In this document: piece by piece, positions 1 through 4,617 of the stretch
Numbering within the stretch: position 1 is the first letter of the stretch
Layout of the letters: each line of letters starts with the position of its first letter
DNA from: Candidatus Colwellbacteria bacterium RIFCSPLOWO2_01_FULL_48_10
GTDB lineage: Bacteria; Patescibacteriota; Minisyncoccia; UBA6257; Colwellbacteraceae
NCBI GenBank assembly: GCA_001817755.1
Contig: MHIY01000014.1
Coordinates: forward strand, 8,779-15,231
Reading direction: 5' to 3'
Length of the DNA stretch: 6,453 bases
Position numbers and translations under genes: made by a program
The notes under the pieces: generated by a model
The model's database searches: none
Told to the model about the DNA's origin: nothing
Seen by the model: only the letters and a program-made list of their open reading frames with translations

Positions 1-28
1 TTCAATCAGAACAATGAGGCGAGGACGA
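1..28. other. Window edge beyond the terminator
   Basis: I see nothing in these bases that I can assign to a gene or site. They lie downstream of the terminator on the minus strand. Confidence 0.4.
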
Positions 29-59
29 AGAAAGCACAACCGCAGGAGTTGTGCTTTCT
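29..59 (-). terminator. Intrinsic terminator hairpin after rpsI
   Basis: AGAAAGCACAAC (29-40) and GTTGTGCTTTCT (48-59) form a perfect 12-pair stem around a seven-base loop, 27 bases after the rpsI stop. On the minus strand the 3' arm ends in CTTTCTTC, a short T-rich run partly inside the stem. The plus-strand side is also T-rich, so it could work in both directions. It marks the likely end of the operon. Confidence 0.7.
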
Positions 60-73
60 GTTTCTGTAGAAGC

Positions 74-92
74 GAGATAAGCTCGTTATCTC
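74..92 (-). other. Second small hairpin over the rpsI stop codon
   Basis: GAGATAA (74-80) and TTATCTC (86-92) form a perfect seven-pair stem around a five-base loop. The 86-92 arm includes the rpsI TAA. With the strong hairpin at 29-59 it gives two tandem stem-loops at the mRNA 3' end. It may protect the end or aid termination; its AT-rich stem is weak. Confidence 0.4.
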
Positions 93-622
93 TTCTTCCA
101 CTGGTGGGCCCTACGGGCCTTGCGAAGACCATACTTCTTCCTTTCAACCATTCTCGAGTCGCGGGTAAGGTGTCCGGATGCGCGGAGTACTTTCTTGTAG
201 CCTTCACTGAATTTAACCATGGCCCTTGCTATTCCCATGAGTATAGCCTCAGACTGGGCCATTATGCCGCCTCCCTGCACCCTCACTTCAATATAACCTT
301 CGTCAACTTTTAGAGTCCTCAACGGAGCAAGAATACTGTTTCGGTATCTGAGAGATGGAAAATAATTTTCGTAATCGCGGCCGTTTATCTTGATGCCATT
401 TTTGCCGACCAATTTTTCGGCCCCGGGGTAGTATCTTACGCGGGCTATGGCGGTCTTGCGGCGGCCAACAGCTTCGAAATATTTGCCCTTTGGCTGTGAT
501 TTCACAGCCACAGGCTGGTTCACAACCGTCTTGGCTGCTACAGCCGGCTTCGCAACCTTTTTAACAACAGCCTTTGGCTTGGGGCTTGCCTTTTCGGTCT
601 TTGGTTTTAAAACTTTTTCCAT
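86..622 (-). CDS. rpsI: 30S ribosomal protein uS9 with Lys/Ala/Pro-rich N-terminal extension
   Basis: The 178-residue protein exceeds the usual ~130 residues because about 45 residues at the N-terminus (MEKVLKPKTEKASPKPKAVV...) form a low-complexity basic segment. The core begins near residue 48: YFEAVGRRKTAIARVRYYPG, then INGRDYENYFPS, VRVQGGGIMAQSEAILMGIA (113-132) and the C-terminal LTRDSRMVERKKYGLRKARR. uS9 sits in the 30S head; its C-terminal tail reaches the P-site tRNA, and the final KR needed for that contact is present (HQWKKR, where E. coli has PQFSKR). The ATG at 620-622 is the first start after an in-operon gap of nine bases from the rplM stop. The low-complexity part could be removed or disordered in the mature ribosome. 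Confidence 0.96.
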   Translation of the reverse strand: MEKVLKPKTEKASPKPKAVVKKVAKPAVAAKTVVNQPVAVKSQPKGKYFEAVGRRKTAIARVRYYPGAEKLVGKNGIKINGRDYENYFPSLRYRNSILAPLRTLKVDEGYIEVRVQGGGIMAQSEAILMGIARAMVKFSEGYKKVLRASGHLTRDSRMVERKKYGLRKARRAHQWKKR

Positions 623-631
623 TTGGATAGA

Positions 632-1000
632 TTATTTTTTCTTAGAAGTCGATTTCTCCGGTTTCTCAATAACGAGCAATCTCATCCTTCGATCCCGGAT
701 AAAATTCTTTGGTAACATGCCGCGGACAGCATGCTGAAGAACTTTTTCCGGGGATTCCGCAAAAATCTGGCTGTAGGTCTTCTCGCGGAGGTGACCCATG
801 TAGCCAGTGTGGCGGTAATACACTTTGCCGACCGCTTTGTTGCCGGTCACTTTTATCTTTTCGATGTTCTTCACAACCACGCGGTTTACACCAATCTCAC
901 GAGGTTCATATTTAACCGAGTCCTTGCCCTGAAGAAGATGAGCAATCTTGCTGGCTAATCGTCCTAAGGTTTGATTTTTCGCGTCAATAATGTGATCCAT
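632..1000 (-). CDS. rplM: 50S ribosomal protein uL13
   Basis: From the ATG at 998-1000 the protein has 122 residues; E. coli uL13 has 142. It begins MDHIIDAKNQTLGRLASKIA and has VVVKNIEKIKVTGNKAVGKV, YYRHTGYMGHLREKTYSQIF and AVRGMLPKNFIRDRRM (about 91-106), the uL13 signature region. uL13 is an early assembly protein of the large subunit that binds 23S rRNA. An in-frame ATG at 1031-1033 would add 11 residues (MYKFVLLANTT). Those codons lie mostly inside repeat R1, and in the R2 and R3 copies the gene starts right after the element, so I choose the inner ATG. The C-terminus is a Lys/Ser-rich tail. rpsI follows after nine bases, the usual uL13-uS9 pairing. Confidence 0.95.
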   Translation of the reverse strand: MDHIIDAKNQTLGRLASKIAHLLQGKDSVKYEPREIGVNRVVVKNIEKIKVTGNKAVGKVYYRHTGYMGHLREKTYSQIFAESPEKVLQHAVRGMLPKNFIRDRRMRLLVIEKPEKSTSKKK

Positions 1001-1003
1001 AGT

Positions 1004-1116
1004 AGTGTTCGCTAATAATACGAATTTATACAAATAATGCTAATTGGTTATTTGCATTGTTCGACTTTTGATTATTCGCATTATTTGTTTTCATATTCGT
1101 ATTATTCGCGATTACT
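1004..1116. repeat. Intergenic nested inverted-repeat element, copy R1
   Basis: The outer arms 1004-1025 and 1095-1116 match inverted at 19 of 22 positions. The left arm contains CGCTAATAATACGAAT and the right arm contains ATTCGTATTATTCGCG. The inner arms are 1032-1044 (AAATAATGCTAAT) and 1074-1086 (ATTCGCATTATTT). The core is shared with copy R2 (35 identical bases at 1033-1067) but not with R3. The element fills the rplQ-rplM gap, directly abutting the rplQ stop and lying three bases from the rplM ATG. Confidence 0.92.
1015..1043 (-). promoter_or_regulatory. Candidate sigma70-type promoter inside repeat R1
   Basis: TTAGCA (1043-1038) and TATTAT (1020-1015) on the minus strand are 17 bases apart, identical in arrangement to R2 and R3. 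Transcription would start near 1008, about 8 bases before the rplM ATG. It would make rplM-rpsI a separately transcribed pair. Support comes only from the match and its repetition. Confidence 0.4.
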
Positions 1117-1467
1117 CTAGATAAATTCTATTCTTACTTGCGGCGCCGCGTCTCTTTTGCGCGAAATAGCGGTTTTGATGATCCTAGTATACCCGCCCTT
1201 GCGGTCTTTGTATTTGGGAGCGACTTCGTAATAAAGCTTGGTAGCGGCCTGTTTGGGTAGCCTCGCCATCAGCAAACGGAGCGCGGACAGATTGTTGCGC
1301 TTGGCCAAAGTCACCATCTTTTCAACCTTAGGTTTAATCTCCTTAGCTCTGGCGGTGGTCGTCATTATCGCGCCTTCCATTATGAGGTTATTGATGATGC
1401 CGGCTATAAAACTCTTACGCCTACCGGTAATCCGGCCAAATTTTCTGCCCTTGCTCAAATGCCTCAT
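1117..1467 (-). CDS. rplQ: 50S ribosomal protein bL17
   Basis: The 116-residue protein aligns over its length with E. coli bL17 (127 residues). It has the N-terminal MRHLSKGRKFGRITGRRKSF, the central TTARAKEIKPKVEKMVTLAK (about 37-56), the signature GGYTRIIK (91-98) and the end APQVRIEFI. bL17 lies near the peptide exit-tunnel opening of the large subunit. The ATG at 1465-1467 is two bases after the rpoA TAA, the tightest junction in the window, so the two genes are probably translationally coupled. The stop is TAG, the only non-TAA stop here. Its final G coincides with the conserved terminal G of repeat R1, which begins at once. Confidence 0.97.
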   Translation of the reverse strand: MRHLSKGRKFGRITGRRKSFIAGIINNLIMEGAIMTTTARAKEIKPKVEKMVTLAKRNNLSALRLLMARLPKQAATKLYYEVAPKYKDRKGGYTRIIKTAISRKRDAAPQVRIEFI

Positions 1468-1469
1468 AA

Positions 1470-2222
1470 TTAGCTCTTTTTTGATTTCTTGGCCGGCTTT
1501 TCGGGCTCGGAGACAACTTCGACGTCGCGCACGTCCATCTCGGAAATCTTCTTGAAATGTTCAAAAAGAATATTGGAAGCGATATTAAGAGCGCGCGAAG
1601 GCGATATGGTGCCGTCGGTCTCGATCTCGATGCGAACTTTGTTGTAATCGATTTTCTCGCCGACACGCATGTTGGAAACGATAAAGTTGGCATTCTTAAC
1701 GGGTGAGAAAACAGCATCGAGCGCCATGGTCCCTACGGCCAGCTTGCCAATCTTCTGCCCAAGGACCGGGACATAACCTAATCCCTTCTCTACTGTGATT
1801 TCGATTTCTAGCTCGGCATCCTTCGACGAAAGCGTCGCAATGTGAGAATCGGGGTTGGCCACAGAAACTTCGGCGTTGCCCTTGATGTCAGCAGCAGTTA
1901 CCGCCTTCTCGCCTTTGACCTTAAGAATAAGCGTCTGGGGCTCGCCCGCGTTGAAAATAAATCTGACCTTCTTGAGATTCAGGCCGATCTCAACAACATC
2001 TTCAATGACGCCCGGAATCGCGCTGAACTCATGGCCCACGCCCTTAATCTTGAAGCGGGTAATGGCCGCGCCAGGGAGGGAAGAAAGCAAGACCCTCCGT
2101 ATGGCGTTGCCTACGGTTACACCGTATCCCCTGTAAAGGCCGTCTATCTCGAACACGCCAACCTTGTCGTCGTCCGAAATCTTCTTAATAGCTACATGCT
2201 CTGTCAAAAATTGTGCATCCAT
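1470..2222 (-). CDS. rpoA: RNA polymerase alpha subunit lacking the C-terminal domain
   Basis: The 250-residue protein covers only the N-terminal domains, against 329 in E. coli. The dimerisation part is clear: FEIDGLYRGYGVTVGNAIRR (24-43), VLLSSLPGAAITRFKIKGV, then EFSAIPGVIEDVVEIGLNLK (65-84) at the start of the insert domain. The second half has KGLGYVPV (146-153), FSPVKNANFIVSNMRVGEKI and IEIETDGTISPSRALNIASN (198-217). Alpha dimerises to nucleate assembly of beta and beta'. After FEHFKKISEMD the chain ends in a short charged tail, EPEKPAKKSKKS. There is no helix-hairpin-helix alpha-CTD, which in other bacteria binds UP elements and activators. Only two bases separate the TAA from the rplQ ATG, so no room remains for a broken CTD. 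The ATG at 2220-2222 gives the usual start of the family; no Shine-Dalgarno is seen. Confidence 0.96.
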   Translation of the reverse strand: MDAQFLTEHVAIKKISDDDKVGVFEIDGLYRGYGVTVGNAIRRVLLSSLPGAAITRFKIKGVGHEFSAIPGVIEDVVEIGLNLKKVRFIFNAGEPQTLILKVKGEKAVTAADIKGNAEVSVANPDSHIATLSSKDAELEIEITVEKGLGYVPVLGQKIGKLAVGTMALDAVFSPVKNANFIVSNMRVGEKIDYNKVRIEIETDGTISPSRALNIASNILFEHFKKISEMDVRDVEVVSEPEKPAKKSKKS

Positions 2223-2272
2223 GTTTTTGTTTAAATTTAATTTTGGTTTTGAATATTATCTTTGTGCTCGGT
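2223..2272. other. Short AT-rich rpsD-rpoA spacer
   Basis: The 50-base gap is AT-rich. Next to the rpoA start, on the minus strand, it reads CAAAATTAAATTTAAAC, reminiscent of the other AT-rich spacers. No hairpin, promoter or Shine-Dalgarno stands out. Confidence 0.5.
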
Positions 2273-2884
2273 TTAACGCAAGTAGTAGTCGACCACGAAA
2301 CCGATGTCGAACGGCACATTGATGTCTTTGGGCGCGGAAATAACTTTGCCCTCCAATTTTTCCTTGTCGAGAGATAGCCAGGAAGGAACCTGGTAATCTT
2401 TTAGTCTGGACTTCAAATCCTTGAAATTCGGCACATCGGCTGACTGAGGCCTGATAGCAATGATGTCGCCGGTCCTCACTTTGTAAGACGGGATGGTAAC
2501 CTTGCGGCCGTTCACAATAAAGTGACCATGGCCGACGAGCTTTCTGGAAATCGATCTTGAGTCCGCAAGTCCGAGGCGGTAAGTTACGTTGTCGAGACGG
2601 CTTTCGAGCTCGGCCACGACGGCTTTCGGAGTTTCGGCGGCGCCAGAAGCGGCGCGCGTAAAGACGGCCTTCAGCTGTCTGTCGCTCAGGCCATAGCTGA
2701 AGCGAATCTTCTGTTTTTCGACAACCTGACGGCCAAACTCAGTCTGTTTGCTGTGCCTCATGCCGTGCTGGCCCGGGCGGTGCGGCTTCCTAATAAGGGC
2801 GCACTTCGGGCTATTGCACCTGTTGCCTTTGATCGAGAGCTTTGTCCCTAGGCTTCTCTCTCTTTTTTCTAATATCCTTTGCAT
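2273..2884 (-). CDS. rpsD: 30S ribosomal protein uS4
   Basis: The 203-residue protein is of normal length. uS4 is a primary 16S rRNA binder that nucleates assembly of the 30S body, helps form the mRNA entry site, and in many bacteria represses its own operon. The N-terminal region carries RCNSPKCALIRKPHRPGQHG (22-41). The S4 RNA-binding (alpha-L) domain is at about 95-155: SRLDNVTYRLGLADSRSISR, then VNGRKVTIPSYKVRTGDII. The C-terminus VPFDIGFVVDYYLR is typical. Zinc-binding homologues have four cysteines; here only Cys23 and Cys28 remain, and the segment that should carry the first pair reads MQRILEKRERSLGTKL. An in-frame TAA nine bases before the ATG rules out a simple longer start. Confidence 0.97.
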   Translation of the reverse strand: MQRILEKRERSLGTKLSIKGNRCNSPKCALIRKPHRPGQHGMRHSKQTEFGRQVVEKQKIRFSYGLSDRQLKAVFTRAASGAAETPKAVVAELESRLDNVTYRLGLADSRSISRKLVGHGHFIVNGRKVTIPSYKVRTGDIIAIRPQSADVPNFKDLKSRLKDYQVPSWLSLDKEKLEGKVISAPKDINVPFDIGFVVDYYLR

Positions 2885-2991
2885 GTTGTTAGATTAAAAA
2901 TTAAATATCAAAAATCAAAGATTCTGATTCTGGGTCTCGACTTTTTGCATCTGGATTATCATTTTTTAATTTGGATCTTTTAGTTCTGATT
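2885..2991. repeat. AT-rich repeat-like spacer between rpsK and rpsD
   Basis: The 107-base gap begins next to the rpsD ATG with GTTAGATTAAAAATTAAATA and ATCAAAAATCAAAG. This resembles the start-proximal side of the rpmJ-rpsM spacer. A mixed centre containing CTGGGTCTCGACTTTTTGCA follows, then a T-rich half (about 2958-2992). The halves are partly inverted complements but more degenerate than in the rpmJ-rpsM spacer. I see no gene or convincing terminator in it. Confidence 0.4.
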
Positions 2992-3450
2992 TTAAATGCG
3001 TCGGACTTTGGGACGTTTTGGACCATTATGCGGAACCGGGGTTACGTCCCGGATCGATAATATTTCAAAGCCGTGATTGATAAGAGATCTGATCGCAGAA
3101 TCCCTGCCGGAACCGACGCCGGAAACATAGACATCCACCTTGAAGGGTCCAGTTTTTGCGATCTTCTCGGCGATGGCAGCGATGACCTTCGATGAAGCGA
3201 ACGGCGTAGCTTTCTTGGGACCGGCAAAACCCAAAGAGCCTGCGGTAACCCAAGCAACCACCCCGCCCTTCTGGTCGGTAACGCTCACAACGGTGTTATT
3301 ATAAGACGCACTGATATAAACTCTGCCCTCATCAACCTTGCGACTGACCTTTTTCGGCTCGGCAGAAACCGCAACCTCGCCGGCTGCCTGTCCGGCCAGG
3401 GGCTTCTTCGCTTCCTCGCCCTTCTGTGGTGCAACTTTATTCTTTCCCAT
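2992..3450 (-). CDS. rpsK: 30S ribosomal protein uS11 with N-terminal extension
   Basis: The 152-residue protein is longer than the usual ~129 residues. Residues 1 to about 35 are an extra Lys/Ala/Glu/Pro-rich segment (MGKNKVAPQKGEEAKKPLAG...) of low complexity and probably disordered. The family core starts near residue 40: GRVYISASYNNTVVSVTD (42-59), WVTAGSLGFAGPKKATPFAS (67-86), VSGVGSGRDSAIRSL (109-123) and the C-terminal DVTPVPHNGPKRPKVRR. uS11 lies on the platform of the 30S subunit beside the 3' major domain of 16S rRNA. The E. coli GPGPGRES loop reads GVGSGRDS here, a change I recall as common in candidate-phylum sequences. The ATG at 3448-3450 is close behind repeat R2, which favours it as the true start and makes the extension real. 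Confidence 0.96.
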   Translation of the reverse strand: MGKNKVAPQKGEEAKKPLAGQAAGEVAVSAEPKKVSRKVDEGRVYISASYNNTVVSVTDQKGGVVAWVTAGSLGFAGPKKATPFASSKVIAAIAEKIAKTGPFKVDVYVSGVGSGRDSAIRSLINHGFEILSIRDVTPVPHNGPKRPKVRRI

Positions 3451-3456
3451 GGTGAT

Positions 3457-3580
3457 AGTATTTGCTAATAATACGAATTTAAGCCAATAATGCTAATTGG
3501 TTATTTGCATTGTTCGACTTCATTGTGGTTTGTGTATTCATTCGCATTATTTGATTTGATTAGCATTATTCGTGATTACT
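3457..3580. repeat. Intergenic nested inverted-repeat element, copy R2
   Basis: The outer arms are 3457-3478 and 3559-3580 (22 bases each). The inner arms are about 3486-3497 (AATAATGCTAAT) and 3540-3552 (ATTCGCATTATTT). The arrangement and six-base arm spacing match copy R3. The stretch 3486-3520 is identical over 35 bases to 1033-1067 in copy R1, including the core GGTTATTTGCATTGTTCGAC. The element fills the rpsM-rpsK gap, lying one base from the rpsM stop and six bases from the rpsK ATG. Confidence 0.92.
3468..3496 (-). promoter_or_regulatory. Candidate sigma70-type promoter inside repeat R2
   Basis: TTAGCA (3496-3491) and TATTAT (3473-3468) on the minus strand have a 17-base spacer, as in R1 and R3. 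Several spacer bases differ between copies while the spacing stays fixed. The predicted start near 3461 leaves a leader of about 11 bases before the rpsK ATG. A promoter here would allow rpsK-rpsD-rpoA-rplQ to be transcribed separately from infA-rpmJ-rpsM. Confidence 0.4.
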
Positions 3581-3581
3581 C

Positions 3582-3965
3582 TTATTTCAGATCGACTTTC
3601 CTTCGGCCGCTGCCGGCGGTCTTGCGGACATTGCCGCGCACTGTGCGCGAGTTGGTTTTCGTTCTCTGGCCGCGGACAGGCAAACGCTTCAAGTGTCTCA
3701 CACCACGATAAGCCTTTATATCTTTGAGACGGTTGATGTTCTGCTTGATGACCTGGCGCAACTCTCCCTCAACCTTGTGCTTCTTTTCGATAATTTCCTT
3801 GATGCGGTTTACCTCCCCTGGGTCGAGTTGTTTGGCCAGTTTCCCAAGCTGGACTTTGGCATCGTTCAATATCTTGATCGCAGAAACCCGGCCTATCCCA
3901 TATATATAGGTAAGAGCCACTTCGACTTTCTTCTCATCCGGTATGTTTACTCCGACAATACGCAT
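3582..3965 (-). CDS. rpsM: 30S ribosomal protein uS13
   Basis: The 127-residue protein belongs to the head of the small subunit, where uS13 contacts the large subunit (bridges B1a/B1b) and P-site tRNA. It begins MRIVGVNIPDEKKVEVALTY, followed by IYGIGRVSAIKIL (helix-turn-helix region, about 21-33) and the basic RNA-binding stretch YRGVRHLKRLPVRGQRTKTN at about 86-105, all standard for the family. The tail after residue 105 (TVRGNVRKTAGSGRRKVDLK) is a little longer than in E. coli (118 residues in total) and would reach towards the decoding-site tRNAs. The ATG at 3963-3965 gives the usual N-terminus. No Shine-Dalgarno is visible. The TAA stop lies one base from repeat R2. Confidence 0.97.
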   Translation of the reverse strand: MRIVGVNIPDEKKVEVALTYIYGIGRVSAIKILNDAKVQLGKLAKQLDPGEVNRIKEIIEKKHKVEGELRQVIKQNINRLKDIKAYRGVRHLKRLPVRGQRTKTNSRTVRGNVRKTAGSGRRKVDLK

Positions 3966-4081
3966 GTTAGTTAATTTAAAATTTAAAAATCAAAATTAAA
4001 AATTTTGAGCTCTTGAATACGACTGATTCGGGAAATTTTGCATTTTCATTTTGAACTTTGATTTTTTAACTTTTAATTATT
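3966..4081. repeat. AT-rich imperfect inverted-repeat spacer between rpmJ and rpsM
   Basis: The left part (about 3969-4000, AATTTAAAAATCAAAATT) and right part (about 4048-4079, TTTGATTTTTTAACTTTTAA) are imperfect inverted complements that could form a long AT-rich hairpin. A less AT-rich centre (about 4010-4032) separates them. The gene-proximal boundary, GTTAG followed by runs of TTAAA and ATCAAAA, is shared with the rpsK-rpsD spacer. This suggests a second, more degenerate intergenic repeat type. Confidence 0.5.
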
Positions 4082-4195
4082 TTATCCCTGCCTCTGCTTA
4101 TGTTTCGGATTCGAACAAACGACATAAACCCTGCCCTTTCGGCGCACGGTTTTGCAATTGTTGCATATCTTTTTGACTGAGGATCGTACCTTCAT
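4082..4195 (-). CDS. rpmJ: 50S ribosomal protein bL36
   Basis: The 37-residue protein begins MKVRSSVKKICNNCKTVRRK and ends in TAA. This is the usual length and start of bL36, which sits near the base of the large subunit and stabilises 23S rRNA. It is the zinc-binding (C+) form: Cys11, Cys14, Cys27 and His32 make the C-x2-C-x12-C-x4-H ribbon, and basic residues (VRRKGRVYV, NPKHKQRQG) surround it. Its position between infA and rpsM is the conserved alpha-operon arrangement. The ATG at 4193-4195 is the natural start, and no Shine-Dalgarno precedes it. The gene is short enough to be missed by a length-filtered gene search. No abnormal residues are seen. Confidence 0.95.
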   Translation of the reverse strand: MKVRSSVKKICNNCKTVRRKGRVYVVCSNPKHKQRQG

Positions 4196-4311
4196 CCAAT
4201 TTTAGAGATTTAATTTGATAAAATTTATGACGTGAATGGAAATACTTATCTCATTACATACGGCTCGAAACAAAATACCGTTATCACTAACGGGATTGAT
4301 TCTCTTCCCGC
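4196..4311. other. infA-rpmJ spacer without a gene
   Basis: The 116-base gap is AT-rich. Apart from the hairpin at 4278-4293 I see no open frame, no strong promoter and no clear copy of either intergenic repeat type. Such a long spacer is unusual within an alpha operon, where genes are normally packed closely. Confidence 0.6.
4278..4293 (-). terminator. Small hairpin with T-rich tail after infA (possible attenuator)
   Basis: On the minus strand CCGTTA-GTGA-TAACGG forms a perfect six-pair stem with a four-base loop. It begins about 18 bases after the infA stop and is followed by TATTTTGTTT. The shape is that of a weak intrinsic terminator or RNA-processing site between infA and rpmJ. The short, half-AU stem and interrupted T run argue against efficient termination, and the genes below it are essential, so partial read-through is more likely. 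Confidence 0.35.
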
Positions 4312-4536
4312 TTACAATCTCCTAGTTATCCGGCCACGCTTTTCGTCGTACTTCGTTGTTTCCACTATCACTTTATCTCCGGGGAGAATTTTGATGTGGT
4401 GAAGGCGTATTTTGCCCGAAGCATATGCCAAGAGCTCTTTATCATCGTCAAGCTTAACGCGGAAAGCTGCGCCTCTTAGAGCTTCGACGACGATGCCGGT
4501 TACGGTGGGATTTTCTTTGTTCGGCGAAGTATCCAT
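4312..4536 (-). CDS. infA: Translation initiation factor IF-1
   Basis: The 74-residue protein is close to the 72 residues of the E. coli factor. IF-1 binds the A site of the 30S subunit and, with IF-2 and IF-3, supports initiator tRNA selection. The single OB (S1-like) fold is evident in TVTGIVVEALRGAAFRVKL (about 11-29), SGKIRLHHIKILPGDKV (about 40-56) and the end VETTKYDEKRGRITRRL. These align with the E. coli segments GTVLETLPNTMFRVEL, SGKMRKNYIRILTGDKV and VELTPYDLSKGRIVFR. An in-frame TTG lies just before the ATG at 4534-4536. I prefer the ATG because its protein is of normal length and no ribosome-binding site favours the TTG. The gene heads the alpha-operon block. Its usual upstream partners (secY, adk, map) are absent; the membrane-protein gene is there instead. 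Confidence 0.95.
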   Translation of the reverse strand: MDTSPNKENPTVTGIVVEALRGAAFRVKLDDDKELLAYASGKIRLHHIKILPGDKVIVETTKYDEKRGRITRRL

Positions 4537-4617
4537 CAAAAAATTTCTTGATGCACAAAAGGCGCCGACTTAATTAATTCCACTTTCTCCAAGAGGATAG
4601 AATGTTATCACAGAGGT

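Noticed and set aside
14..313. Plus-strand open frame overlapping the terminator and rpsI
   Set aside because: It reads through the terminator hairpin and the antisense of uS9; the product is not protein-like.
1468..1500. Frameshift that removed the RpoA C-terminal domain
   Set aside because: The rplQ start follows two bases after the stop, so no downstream sequence could encode a displaced CTD.
1842..2234. Plus-strand open frame of 130 codons opposite rpoA
   Set aside because: It is an antisense shadow of a strongly conserved gene, with no family resemblance of its own.
4540..4617. Promoter in the gap before infA
   Set aside because: Some -10-like words occur (such as TATCCT), but none has an acceptable -35 box at 16-18 bases.
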